From assembly GCA_001931905.2 (NCBI GenBank), contig MSJI02000894.1:124001-188000 (forward strand): 64,000 nucleotides of DNA. The letters are read 5' to 3'. Positions 48,227 to 59,255 of this stretch are shown in pieces (position 1 is the stretch's first letter; each line of letters begins with the position of its first letter). Under the pieces are notes generated by a model. It was not told the DNA's origin. It made no database searches and saw nothing but the letters and a program-made list of their open reading frames with translations. Source of the DNA: Cladosporium sp. IMV 00045 (Eukaryota; Ascomycota; Dothideomycetes; Cladosporiales; Cladosporiaceae). The translations under genes were made by a program, and so were the position numbers.

Positions 48227-48746
48227 TCTAGTTGATAGAGCAAATCTCTAGTGTAATAAGTCCGCTGCACCGATAACTTACTACTTAATCATGAGACAGA
48301 GGTGACCTACCCGACGACTTCCACCAACACACCTAAGTTACCTATGGCCAGCTCTTCACTGCTTTAGTCACTTTGAAGAGTTTAACTGGCTCTTTCATTT
48401 CTGGGGAGATACACAATGATCTGTAGATCTTTTGTTCTGCGAGTGGCGTAAAGCTTTCTCCTGTCAACGTGACTTACGAAGAGAAAATGGACCGCTTGAC
48501 AGATTCTCTCGGAGCATTCCTCTCCCTACCTTCGAACGCTGATCTTTGATCGGCAGGTCGACTCGGGGAGATTCTATCTCAACGAACAAAAACGTCATGA
48601 TGCGTAGAAGGAGGGAGCATTTACGGCAAGGCTGTTAACCACGAATATAAGCGTTCTGCACACCAACTCAAATCAGAGTACTAGAATTTGGTTCATTACT
48701 CTTGCATGTTCTTGAATCTCTCCCTTTGAGAATCTCGACATCAATC
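48227..48746. other. Intergenic region, P450 promoter
   Basis: No gene or clear operator recognised. Confidence 0.45.
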
Positions 48747-50420
48747 ATGGAGTCGGCAACCATGGCACAGCTAAAACTTGTGGTGGAACAACATCGTTGG
48801 ACGTTGGCTATTGTTGCGGGAACATTTCTGGCTTTACTTTTGTGGCGGGCCTACGAAGCACAGTCTCGTCCAGCAAGGTTTCCACCCGGGCCCTTCAGCA
48901 TTCCGTTTCTGGGAAACTTGCACCAAATTCCACAAGGCCTACCTTTCCTTGCATTCGAAAACTGGTCGAAGAACTGGGGTCCCATCGTGGGCTTCAAGTT
49001 GGGCTCCCAAAACGCAGTGGCTCTACACAGCGCAGCTGATGTTCATGAACTCATCGTGAAACACGGTGCCGTTGCCTCCGCACGTCCACCGCGTTACGTA
49101 GCCCAGGAACATGTTATCCCAGAAGGAAAGCATGTCCACCCAGTCTTCATGCGCAACGACTACGCTATTCGGCTAAGATCGATCACGAAGAACTATCTGA
49201 TTGGCCCTGGACTCCTCAAACTTGCCCCGATGGCTCAGGCAATAGGGATGAGGCTGGTATGGGACATCTATCAATCCAATGGTGATTGGGCGGATGATCT
49301 AGCTCAGTGGGCAGTGACCACGCCCGTAGCCGTCATGGCAGGTGCACCAGTCGAAGCGTTCGGTCGGAGCTTTGTGCACGACTATAACCAAATGGTCATT
49401 GTCTTTGAGGAAATTATGGTTTCAGGAGCAGCAGATATCATCCCGATTCTCCGATGGGTGCCGAAGGTCTTTTCATCGTGGAAGAAGCGAGCTCCTGCGA
49501 TCCGACAAGCCGTTCTCAATTCATACAACAAATTGATGAGTGTGGCGAAAGTGGACCATGGAGGTTCTTTCACTGGCCTTATACCAATACTCCTTGGGAA
49601 ATCGCAGGATCCTACCACTTCGGACGAGCAGCGCTTGACTGAGGATGAGATCAAGGTCATGATGGGCGGTCTCCTGTAAGTATCTACCCCAGCCTAGTTC
49701 GAAGTCATATAGAGCAGCAAGCTGATTGTTGACAGTGATGCTGGATCCGCCTCGACAGTTGCAAGCTTCGAAACTATAGTCCTTACTCTCACAGCCCACC
49801 CAGAAGTTTTGCGAAAGGTTCAAGCAGAGGTCGATGACGTGCTTGGAAGTGGAGCAGACACCTCACTCCCCGACAAAATTGACCGCGGACAGCTTCCATA
49901 TCTACATGCATGTGTCATGGAGGTACTGCGTTGGCATGCCACAACCCCGATCATGCTGCCTCGTGAGATGCAGGCTGATGTCGAGCTTCATGGATACTCG
50001 ATTCCCAGGGGAACGACTGTCATGACCAATGTTTGGGCAATCCAGCGCGATCCAGACTTCTACGACGAACCGGATCGCTTTGTTCCGGAGCGTTACATCA
50101 GACATCCACTGGGAATCAAGGATGGTGCTTCTGAGCAAAATCGCAAGGCATTGTACACTTTTGGATTTGGTCGAAGAGAATGCCCCGGGAAAGAGTTCTA
50201 TTTCCAGCAAATGGAGATCACTATGGCACAGGTGATCTGGGCGTTTGACTTTGTTCCCACTGGCTCGCTTGACCTAGACATCACTTCTGGATTTGTGTTT
50301 GGAGTTGCCTCGAGGCCAAAACCACTCCAGATGGAATTTGTTCCCCGACGGAGCCATGAGAACTTGGCCTCCGAGCACAAGAAGGCCAACGTCGCCCTGA
50401 ACGAAATTCTAGGAGTCTGA
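48747..50420 (+). CDS. Cytochrome P450 monooxygenase (OrdA/ClaM-like group)
   Basis: ER-anchored P450 of 537 residues. The ATG at 48747 is preferred over an upstream TTG. One intron, 49676-49735, splits the I-helix Leu codon of LLDAGSAST. N-terminal anchor WTLAIVAGTFLALLLWRAY and proline-rich hinge RFPPGPFSIPFLGNL. ExxR is in EVLRWH, the PERF-like motif in FVPERY, and the heme loop FGFGRRECPGK has ligand Cys459. The I-helix has Ser instead of the usual Asp/Glu-Thr pair (AGSAST), as in several secondary-metabolite P450s. In anthraquinone clusters such P450s hydroxylate or couple (dimerise) anthraquinones; which applies here is unknown. Intact. Confidence 0.92.
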
Positions 50421-51052
50421 TTGGTGTGATTATGTAGATATGGTGCCAGGCCGAGGATCAGCTGTCTTGACTGAACCATGCCTTTGTAGAATGCAAACTA
50501 CTTTCACGGTCCCTACCTCACATCCGAAAAGGTCCGTCTGTTGAGTTCGCATTGGGTACATGTCGAAGCTTTCCTCCTAACGAAGTACTACTATCAGTAA
50601 GTTGCTCATCCACAGCTGCTCTGCTGTGCTCGCTCAAGATCACAGGAGCAGCTCGGCGTAGACGCTGGATACCGTTTTAATTTCAGTAGGACTATTTGTC
50701 TCCGTACACGATCAGCTACATTGCTCTGTTCATTATTGCAAAATTCATTTATGTCTACTGGCCTCGATGGAGTCGGTATTCATGGTTCATGTTAATGACC
50801 CGAGCTGCCGAAGCCGTCGGCATCGGGCGATTTACAACAGCAACTTAGGAGTAGTTCATGTTGTCTCTCTTTTCAGCATCTCTGGGAGGGCAACCCGAGA
50901 CCACGAGTGGCAGTGCTATCATTTTCTTGAATTCAACGAAGGTTTCTCGTTTTTTGCAAACGGCGACCTAATTGTATTTAAGAATGTTTGGCTGAGGCAA
51001 GGCGTCGTCGGATGAAGAGTACCGCTTCCCCTGGAACAAGATTTGATCTACA
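50421..51052. other. Intergenic region
   Basis: No supported gene. An open frame at 50,767-51,015 has no family resemblance. Confidence 0.45.
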
Positions 51053-51890
51053 ATGGCAGAACCCGCATCGCCCAAAGTCAAGCTATACACAAACCGTCTT
51101 TGTCCATGTTAGTATCCTAGAATATGCTCACAATATCAAGAGTGCCATCAAAGAACATTGCAATGCTGACTTGATGATCAGGGGCATACCGCGCACACAT
51201 CATTCTAGCAGAGCTACAGATGCCATATGAGGAATTCGTTATTGACCTCTCTGTTCCTCGCGCACCAGACTTCCTTTCCATCAATCCGCGATGAGTCGTT
51301 CCTGCACTGGAGTACAATGGCTTGCTTGTTACCGAATCTGCGTTAGTGTGCACCTTCCTCGCTGACACATTTCCCTCGAGTGTTTGGCCAGCATCAACCA
51401 GTCTAGGTGGACCACACATGTGCTCAAGAATTAATCACTTCATCGAAACCTATTTCTCCACTGCTCAGGGTCAGTGGAGTGAATTGCTGATGGCTAAGAA
51501 TCATGAGGAAGAGAAGAAGGCAGCAAAAGCTTACGTAGATGCTGTCAGCATCAACATTGAGCCTCTTCTGCATGATGCTAGACCATTTTTCGGAGGGAGC
51601 GACTCAATCACGTTGGCAGAGGTAATTCTTACGCTACAAATACTCCCCACCCAGAAGCTTACCTCAACAAACAGGTTTTGGTTGGGTCCTGGCTCCTTCG
51701 TGTCTACAGCCTTCCAAGGTACGGCGTTGTACCAGCGAACATACTCCAAGATTTGGAAAAGTCAGCTCCCAGATTTGACAGCTGCGCAAAACATGTTGTT
51801 GCGCACCCAAGCGTGCGCTGTGTTTGGGATGAGAAGCCAATGGTTGAGGCAACCCAACGGTGGATCGATCAAATGAGAGCATCAGCCTAG
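51053..51890 (+). pseudogene. Glutathione S-transferase-like copy 2 with an internal stop
   Basis: Paralogue of the GST at 47431. ATG 51053, introns 51108-51181 and 51622-51674 at the same positions as in copy 1. Motifs KLYTNRLCPWAYRAHIIL, VVPALEYNG, TESALVCTFLADTF and FFGGSDSITLAE are all readable, and the C-terminus (VVAHPSVRCVWDE) is intact. An in-frame TGA at 51292-51294 lies inside the NPR-VVPALEY loop, directly before the cis-Pro region, where relatives have Gly or Ala. It would truncate the protein to about 55 residues. Since both introns and the downstream frame are preserved, the loss looks recent. Duplicate status may have relaxed selection. Confidence 0.87.
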
Positions 51891-52178
51891 AGTCATGGGT
51901 AACTTATGATTTTGGGTACTCTTTTATAGACCCTAAGTCTACGAGCTTCGCATGACTTCTAATGCAACTACTGGTTTCTTTCCGCAAGTTCCTTGCGGCT
52001 TACGGCTTGACAGGTCGAAAGAGTGAAGGAGGGAAATATACCAACTCATTCATCTGTCACCCGTACGAACCTATCGATGTGATTTTGCTCCATTCCATAC
52101 ATGTTGCTTTCAGCTGGACTACTACTATCGCCACTGACCCCTTTCCTCGCACTCCCCATGTATTATAACAGCTATCGT

Positions 52179-53488
52179 CTACATCGAAACGCTCCCGGAG
52201 CTAGAGTAGCGCTCGTACCTGGCGGTCACAATTGCCATGGTATTGCTCCTGAATCGCATCGTATGCTCTACGACCAATCTACCGCTGCTATCGCAAATAC
52301 CGCTTATCATCTCCATCAACTCGGTCAAATTTAGACTAGGCTCGTTTGTGAGCTGTGATCTCGAGAAGTCTTGCACAAGCATAATGGTCTCAACTTCTGC
52401 CATGACCGTACCGCACTCGGGAAGCAATGGTGGAGCTAGGATCAACTTCGCCGCAGGATTTGCTTGCAAAACGCTAAGATGTGCGTGGAGCTCAGCGGAT
52501 AGTCGTGACCTCAACGGACTGTAGCAGTCAGAGAAGCGCAAAAGGTAGACGGCTGCGTCTTTGACAACTTGAAGGCCAACTTGAGTCTTTCGTTGGACAT
52601 TGATTCGGCTGTTGTGGGAATGCCTGGCTTGCTCATCCGGTTCAGAAATCTGAACAGTAATGTTAAGTGAAGGAAAGAGCCCTGCCAGCTGGACAGCAAA
52701 CTCGTCTGATCTTGCGCACACCTATATGCGATCTCTTTCAGTCATGCATTCTCAACAACTCACAATGAGATTACTTACGTCGACGACACTTGGGTTGTTT
52801 AGCGTGTGCCAGTTAAGGCGTCCCAAAACCTCGATCAGGCTATCACCGGGGTACGCGGCACATCGATGAAAGGCGGACCACTGGCGTCGCAACCGCTCCT
52901 GTTGAGCATAAGAAAATTCAAATGATTGCGTGGTTCCATGGGAAATAGAGAAGGCGCTTTCGCTCGTATCACTGCCTCCCTGCTGTCGCTGGGTAGCCGT
53001 TGTCATGTGCAGAGAGGCAGGGGCAACGCTCTCTGCCAAGAACATTGTAGCGTCTAGAAGACTCATATCCGTTACGAGGGCGGTCGAAAAAGGAGTGTGG
53101 GCAATGCTACCGGGCTCCGGCTGGCTCATGAAGCCGACGGTTGCTGTCATCCGGATAACACGATCAAGTTGGATAGGTGAAACACCAGCCAAACCAGCAA
53201 CCTCCGTCGTGGGTATGCTGCCCGTCAATGGGACCAGCGCAAGTAGTTGGAACTCTCCAAGCCATTTGAGACATGACAGTATTTGCATCTGCCTCTCCGT
53301 GTCAGACATCATCCAGCCGCTGTCCTTCAACGACGTTCAAGAGGATTTCATACCCGACCAGCAAGGTGCTGTATGAACTGAGCTGGTTGAGCATTGTTTG
53401 GAGCATTCGTCTGAACGAACGGACGAGGCGTGTTCACTGTTAATGATCGTTGCTCATTAGCCACGTTGAGTTGATCTGGATTTGGCAT
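52179..53488 (-). CDS. AflS/AflJ-like pathway co-activator (methyltransferase-like fold)
   Basis: 397 residues, exons 53488-53354, 53294-52779 and 52721-52179. AflS (AflJ) proteins bind AflR and enhance cluster expression; MdpA is the emodin-cluster counterpart. Seen: FIQHLAGR leading into KWLGEFQLLALVPLTGSIP, VAGLAGVSPIQLDRVIRMTA and the EPGSIAHTPFS motif with MFLAESVAPASL, all closely like AflJ. The SAM-binding region is degenerate (NNPSVVDVCARSDEF instead of a glycine-rich loop), fitting a regulatory rather than catalytic role. ATG 53488 gives an N-terminus shorter than that of AflJ; an in-frame stop lies upstream. The frame is intact. Confidence 0.87.
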
Positions 53489-53943
53489 GATGAAGATTTG
53501 GACAGCTGAGAGGGAGTGAACAAGATACCCCAGGGTCTCCACCCAACGTTAACTTGATTCAGACTGGGGCGATTGAAGGATGCAGATAAGGCAGATTGCA
53601 ATCAATCCGTACCTCGCCAAGATGCAGCGGCTTATTATTAGCTGACGCGGGGTGTTCTGGCCTTTCGGGGCATCATGCATGACAAGCTCGCCTATTACGA
53701 CGACAGGAGCGAATTCTGCCGCCAGTCGGCTCGCTGCGTGGCGGGCTTTAGTGATGAATGCAAGACTGCACCCTGGCTTCGTGACATCACACCGTGGGAT
53801 CTGGCGGGGGCTCGGGAGCATGATACATATGTAATATGTCAGGACATTGGCCGCGGCCGGTTTTGTCACGGGCAGGATCATGCCCGTGGTGAACAATGAT
53901 GGTTTTCTATCTGCGAGCAAATGCCGTTGAGTGCTTCATCGAC
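53489..53943. other. Intergenic region
   Basis: AflS-like gene promoter and 3' end of the NmrA-like gene. Nothing else recognised. Confidence 0.45.
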
Positions 53944-54720
53944 CTAGCCAGCTATCAGACCACATGTCCATGGAAAGAAGTGGTAGAGCAGTCCTTCCAA
54001 AACAAGCATTGACGACCCCCACGGAATGGCCCCATCGTTCGAGGTGGGATTGACAGCGACACCCTTCATGTCATATAGGTCGCCGTGAGCCTCCGCAATC
54101 TCAATCATGCCTGCAGCCAAGTCCAAGAATGACACTGGCGACACGGCTTCTTTGGTGCTCAGTACATGACCCCTCTGGAGGTCGTAAGTCAGAGCGCCGG
54201 GGCGGGCAAAAGTGGCTGTGACAAGATGTTCCTTGGAGCGCAAGTATGTTTCGGCGGCTTTGAGGTCGTCATAGATGTATGAGAAAGCCCGGTAGAGCAT
54301 GTACCTTGCGAACGTAGGCACGCTGCCCATGAGCCGATGATCTGTTGAGGCTGAAGATAGGACGATAAGCTTCGGAAGCCGTTCATTTTGTGTTGCAAGT
54401 TTTTCCAGAGCCATGACAACAGCGAATGCAGTGTCTTGTGCGATTGAACAAGCGGGGATGTTCTTGGTGGTGGCGACGGTCAGGAATGCTGCGTGCGTTT
54501 GGCTCAAACATTCCGCCAGTAAGTCCATATCTGACACGCTTCCTTCGTATACTTGAATCTGGCTGTTCTGCTCAATACCCGGCTGCAACCTGACAAGCTT
54601 GTCTCTCGACCGGCAGTAGGCCTTAACAGTGTTGCTTGGGGACTGGAGGAGGACATCGAGTAAGGCTTGCCCACAGTTACCCGTAGCACCTAGAACAGCG
54701 TAATTTGACTTGGCGGACAT
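53944..54720 (-). CDS. NmrA-like NAD(P)-binding protein (AvfA/MdpK-like), copy 2
   Basis: Single exon, 258 residues, ATG 54720. Rossmann turn [14 protein letters not shown], then PKLIVLSSASTDH, FARPGALTYDLQRG, SFLDLAAGMIEIAE and a C-terminal YHFFPWTCGL. It is collinear with the protein at 34760-35578 along nearly its whole length, so the two are paralogues within one cluster. AvfA-type enzymes act in anthraquinone/xanthone tailoring (averufin to versiconal step in aflatoxin; MdpK in monodictyphenone). The reaction here is unknown. The frame is intact. Confidence 0.86.
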   Translation of the reverse strand: MSAKSNYAVLGATGNCGQALLDVLLQSPSNTVKAYCRSRDKLVRLQPGIEQNSQIQVYEGSVSDMDLLAECLSQTHAAFLTVATTKNIPACSIAQDTAFAVVMALEKLATQNERLPKLIVLSSASTDHRLMGSVPTFARYMLYRAFSYIYDDLKAAETYLRSKEHLVTATFARPGALTYDLQRGHVLSTKEAVSPVSFLDLAAGMIEIAEAHGDLYDMKGVAVNPTSNDGAIPWGSSMLVLEGLLYHFFPWTCGLIAG

Positions 54721-55184
54721 GGCAACAAGATAATAGATCAATCTTCAGTAACTTAAGCTGCGAGATGCAAGTGTCTGAGTCTTGCAGTAACGTTATTCTG
54801 GAATTGCTTTTTGCAGGTTCAATGATCTAATAAGTAGATAACTGGCGTGATCGGCCCGCTTGTTTCCATGCCCAGTACCCCGAGATGACGAAAACATATT
54901 TAGCGTGGTACGCTCGAGTTAGTCTGTAATGCTGGCTCGTGATGGCGGGAGTTCTCTTAACAAGCTCGTGTGGCGAGAGACGGGATGAGCTCAGTTGACT
55001 CAGGCTTGTCTCTTGCCTCTTATACCTTATCGTTTCCACATTTCGGTATCAATTGGTGTAATCATTCAACCATATCTCGTAAAGTCGGCTATCAGAAATC
55101 TGGTCAACGACGAGAAATTGGTTCCGCATTAAGAAGCGCTGCTTGATGTACTATCTATCGCGATTTTCTTGGCTCGAATTCCAA
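54721..55184. other. Intergenic region
   Basis: No gene or operator recognised. Confidence 0.45.
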
Positions 55185-56165
55185 TTAGGTATGCTCAGGG
55201 CGCTTCAGAATATCTTGGAAGATCCTCTGAGTGAAGTCCCACACCTTTTGGTCGACCTGGCGCTCCCTCATAACACCCAACACTGCTTCATTGTTCTTCT
55301 CCTCGCCATCGGCTCCAACCAGGTATATGCCTCCACCAGACATCTGAGCACGAGTTGAGCCGTTGATGAGAGGGACCAGGCCATCCTTGACAGCAAACTT
55401 ATCACTTGTAGCCAGGAACAAAGCGCGTTCCCCTGCCTCATCTTGCGTTCTGGGATTCGGCGGGTTCAAGCCATTGCCATTGCTCCGAGCCAAGCCAGGC
55501 GTGCTCACAGCACCAGGATGACAGTGTGTGATACTCAAATCCTCGTTTCGTTGCGCCATAAACTCCAAGCTAAGGGTACTCATGGTGGCGGAATGACGAG
55601 ATGCGTTCCACATAGTCCAACTGGATGAGTCCCGAAGATCAAGATCATCCTCATTGAGAGGCTGCTCCTCCCCAGCTGCAAGGATGGTTACAATTCGAGG
55701 GCTCGAGGAGGCTTTCAGAGCAGGTAACAATTTCTGGGCCGCATGTTGGCGAAAATAGTACCGCGTTGACGTAGAGGGATCCAGACCCTCCTCGGTATTG
55801 ACTCTCCCTTCGAAGGCGAAGAAACCGGCAGACATGAAAAGCAAGTCCACTTTTGACTCTTTCTTGAGTACCTCTTCCATTGCCCAATCAATATCCCCGA
55901 CAAGCGCAGCGTCGGCTTGCAAGAGCGTACAGGAAATTGATGGATTTGTCTGCTCCAATGCATCCAGAAATTGCCTGTGCGAGGTGGTCGACTTTTCCCG
56001 AGCGGTACTGTAAATCCTCGAGGCGGGAGCTGCCTTCGCGAAATGTTCCAGTGCACTTTGGCCGATACCAGATGATGCACCAACAAAGACAGCAACGAGG
56101 CCTGAGGCTTGTGGAGAAGTAGCGAGGCTCGCATTTGAAAGCCTTACTTCTTCGATCGACCCCAT
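55185..56165 (-). CDS. Short-chain dehydrogenase/reductase-like protein
   Basis: Single exon, 326 residues, ATG 56165. The cofactor turn VFVGASSGIGQSAL is standard. The usual YxxxK is replaced by a segment WNASRHSATMSTLSLEF, which recurs in a fungal SDR subgroup (NAxRHSxTM pattern), so this is a subgroup feature rather than damage. It ends with a C-terminal RMxxQV-like tail (RERQVDQKVWDFTQRIF). Similar SDRs occur in cladofulvin-type clusters (ClaN-like), but I cannot fix the substrate. Transcribed in the same direction as the NmrA-like gene before it. Confidence 0.82.
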   Translation of the reverse strand: MGSIEEVRLSNASLATSPQASGLVAVFVGASSGIGQSALEHFAKAAPASRIYSTAREKSTTSHRQFLDALEQTNPSISCTLLQADAALVGDIDWAMEEVLKKESKVDLLFMSAGFFAFEGRVNTEEGLDPSTSTRYYFRQHAAQKLLPALKASSSPRIVTILAAGEEQPLNEDDLDLRDSSSWTMWNASRHSATMSTLSLEFMAQRNEDLSITHCHPGAVSTPGLARSNGNGLNPPNPRTQDEAGERALFLATSDKFAVKDGLVPLINGSTRAQMSGGGIYLVGADGEEKNNEAVLGVMRERQVDQKVWDFTQRIFQDILKRPEHT

Positions 56166-56694
56166 GGCTGCAGAGTACGAAGCGAGCTGAATGAGGTACT
56201 TAGAAAGTCTGGCGATGAATTAGCATGAAAGAGAGCAGCACGAAAAAAGATCGGTCGCTGAAGACTTGTTTGATCTAGACTTACGTATACACAATGAATC
56301 AGATTCTACCGATGTCAACTATCCCCCCGTTCCATTACAAGAATATAATTTGACCTACTTGGCAGCAATATTGTCCGAGCCCGAAAGCAGTCTTGCTCGG
56401 GCAGAAACAGCGTCTCTTGCCTCTATCAGGCACTAATCATTCATTGAGAAACGACAGCGATCGTTGTGAATTGCAAAAACTCTCAAATGGCGAAAAAGTG
56501 AAAATTCAGTTTTGGAAAGGTCTACAAATCTCGATACAGTATTACGCGATTTGACAAGAAGAACCAGAACGATTGTCTTGCATGATCACAAATATATACA
56601 TTGTGTCGGTGCTTTATTCTAGGATCCTGTCTCGAAGACATCCATTTATGTAAATGTGTAATCGCACTTGAGATCAGACGCCTGGATCTGAGCA
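56166..56694. other. Intergenic region
   Basis: A+T-rich, no gene recognised. Confidence 0.5.
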
Positions 56695-57553
56695 TCAATT
56701 CTTCTTGTGATGCTTCAGTTTCTTCAGGTCTTCTCCATCATTTTCCACCATGACGCGAGAGCTGCGAACCTCAGGAGCATCAAGCAACATCTTGTAGACG
56801 TTGGCGAAGTCGGAGGATTTAGTCACACCATGCTCCAAAGCATCCTTGTCATTCTCGACACGGTAACAGAGATATATCTCGTTGAAGCGGACATTTGTCT
56901 CATCGTTTTCACGAGCAGCAGCTTTCGTGAATGGGAAAAGTGCGCCCCGTGTCATTGCCGGGAGTACGTGGGAAGCCACATCGCCTTGAGAGCCTGTGCA
57001 GATGGTCCACGTGCTCTTCGGATATTTCTGCTCCTTGAGATACCCAATCGTGTCGCGGTAAGCGACTTGTTGAAAGAGTTAGCACTTGCAAAGGACTTTG
57101 GGTTCCGAACATTTAATTGGCCAGACTTACAGAAGTTTGACTCGAAAGAAATGTTCATGTTTTTACGAAGCCTCTCGGTGCTGATCCCTTCGATGGGATC
57201 GATGACATACTCGCCACCCACTGCAGAGAAATCGCTGTCAGCTGTGCACGCACTGCAAGGAACCAAAAGGGTGACTCGCCGCTGGACCAGACATGTTGAA
57301 ATGCCGGAAGCTTGCCTGCCCGGACTTGGTCCACAACGCCTTTCACACCAGTGTCCGAAAGCACATCGGCCTGTGTGAATGTGATTCCATCTGCAGAACC
57401 GATGTATTTGACCAGCTTGTCTGCGGAGTTCTGGTTCCGGACTACTGCCAACACGTTGCGCTTCGCGCTGAGAGCTGCGTGGACAGCGGAGAATCCTATG
57501 TTGCCAGTAGAGCCGACAACAAGAACTGTCTCAGCCATGGTTTTGAGGGACAT
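56695..57553 (-). CDS. NAD(P)-binding Rossmann protein (NmrA/SDR-like)
   Basis: 244 residues in three exons: 57553-57280, 57220-57131, 57065-56695. ATG 57553; MAETVLVVGSTGNIGFSAV holds the dinucleotide-binding turn. Exon 2 gives VGGEYVIDPIEGISTERLRK and exon 3 YRDTIGYLKEQKYPKSTW, then a charged tail of Lys and His. The first intron (57279-57221) needs a GC-AG splice: the donor reads GCGAGT, one base from the consensus GTGAGT. No GT donor restores the frame. Possible roles: reductase or isomerase on a polyketide intermediate, or a regulator. A mutated donor cannot be excluded. Confidence 0.72.
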
Positions 57554-58166
57554 TGAGTATAGGTAACGATTTCAGGCGTAAGGCAAGAGAGAGACGACGA
57601 AGACGGTCAAGTTACTTCTCTCAACTTCGTTTACTTTAATGTAATGTACCTGCAGTCTCTCTGCTTTTTATCTTTTGGCACTTCATGCAGAGCCAAGAAA
57701 GACATCAAACCCATGCAAGATAGCCATTAACAATCTGATGCAGAAAATATACCGAAACCCCGAAACCCCTCACGCCCTGGAAGCCCCGAAGATTCCTTTG
57801 CAGGGAGCTGGCCATCGCTTACAAGTTCTACGATCTGTGCCAAGTGCATGCACGTCACCGCCGCAGATCACGGCCTAATATCGACCCGCGTCTAAACAAA
57901 AAAAGAAGGACCATGTTCCTACCTTCGCACGTTCTGTAAAGCCATCGCCAAAAATGATGATTACGTGCGGCATCGCTCCAAGATTCTATTGTCCGGGCTC
58001 GGGGAGACTCAATGACCCGAGATGACTTTGCTTGACATCTCGCTCTCCAGTCCGCTATGCATGTAAGTGCCGTCTTCGAGGGGAGGGAGTGGACTTATCG
58101 CGGGCTTTGATCGTTTCAACGTACTACTCTTCCAGATCACACATCGAAAGAAGCCTGGAACTTGCC
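57554..58166. promoter_or_regulatory. Divergent promoter of the NAD(P)-binding protein and EthD genes
   Basis: About 0.6 kb between divergent starts. No complete AflR-type palindrome found by eye. Confidence 0.4.
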
Positions 58167-58799
58167 ATGGCTTCTCAAGCGCCCACCGACGAGCCGCTTG
58201 CTCCTAGCAAGTATCTCTGCTTGACCATCTTAGGTTATCGCAAACCCGGCATGAGTGAGGAAGCCTATCGACGCCACATGTGTACGGTGTCCGCACCGCT
58301 TACCAAGGATTTGATGGCAAAGTATGGAGTGAAACGATGGACTATGGTGAGTGACACTCGCTGATGCGGATCTTGTATGGGTGTTGCGTCACCCATACGT
58401 TAGCTGCAACTCGGTGCGGCTCTTGATGGTATTCCTAGACTTACTAACTTGTAATCAATAAGATCCACAATCCGCAACAAACCAGGCAAATGATGACACA
58501 GCTTCTTGATACTCAGATGACTAACATCGCGGAGTATGACTGCTTCAGTCAGGTTGTGTTCGAGAGTCTGGAGCATTACAAATCGATGAAGGAAGATCCC
58601 TTCTATAGAAAGCATCTTTTTCGAGACCACGAGAACTTCGCTGATGTTGAAAGAAGCGTGTAAGCCTCTCCCACAGCAAATATACCATCCCGCGATCTGT
58701 CAGGCCGTTTGATGCTAACCTACGTCCAGAATGACAATTGGCTGGATCGAAGAATGGGTAAACAACGGCGTCGTTCGCAACGGCTTAGAATTCCCTTGA
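58167..58799 (+). CDS. EthD-domain decarboxylase (TpcK/AgnL1/ClaH-like)
   Basis: Small protein of 148 residues in three exons: 58167-58346, 58463-58659, 58730-58799. The EthD/dimeric alpha-beta barrel is visible: [23 protein letters not shown] with the conserved His, [16 protein letters not shown], then [14 protein letters not shown] and [17 protein letters not shown]. In emodin-type pathways this family decarboxylates atrochrysone carboxylic acid to the anthrone precursor. Length and motifs fit; the frame is intact. It supplies the step directly after thioesterase release. Confidence 0.88.
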
Positions 58800-59255
58800 G
58801 TCCAGGAAGTAGTTGAGCTGAATCGTTATAATCTAGCCTTGATGATGGAACTCTACCCTGTAAGCCAGGATATTGTGGAGCTTCGTTTGCAAGCAGTACA
58901 TTCTTTCTACGCAAACTGAGAACCCATATTTCATTCCGATCATAAAATTGCGATCATAAGGAAGACAAAAGCAGAGCTTGGTCTTAAAGTTTCACTCATA
59001 CAGCTCCGTCCAGTGCTTATATGGATTGACTGGATGAGGATGACATTGTCCGATCAAACCTCTATTTCATCTCATGCAGAAGACCTCTTTCACGAAGATT
59101 GCTATGAGATCTAAGCGCAGTCGAAGACATTCGTGCGGACATTCGAAGTAAGTAAGTTAGCTGTACGAAACTTACTGATTGGGTACCTGGCGCCTTTGGA
59201 TAGCTAGGTGGGATGGAATACTTCAGAATACATGGGTTCTAGATCGTTCATGATC
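58800..59255. other. Convergent intergenic region
   Basis: No gene recognised. Confidence 0.5.

Noticed and set aside
55185..56165. Missing YxxxK in the second SDR taken as a lesion
   Set aside because: The replacing NAxRHSxTM pattern recurs in a fungal SDR subgroup, and the frame is otherwise intact.
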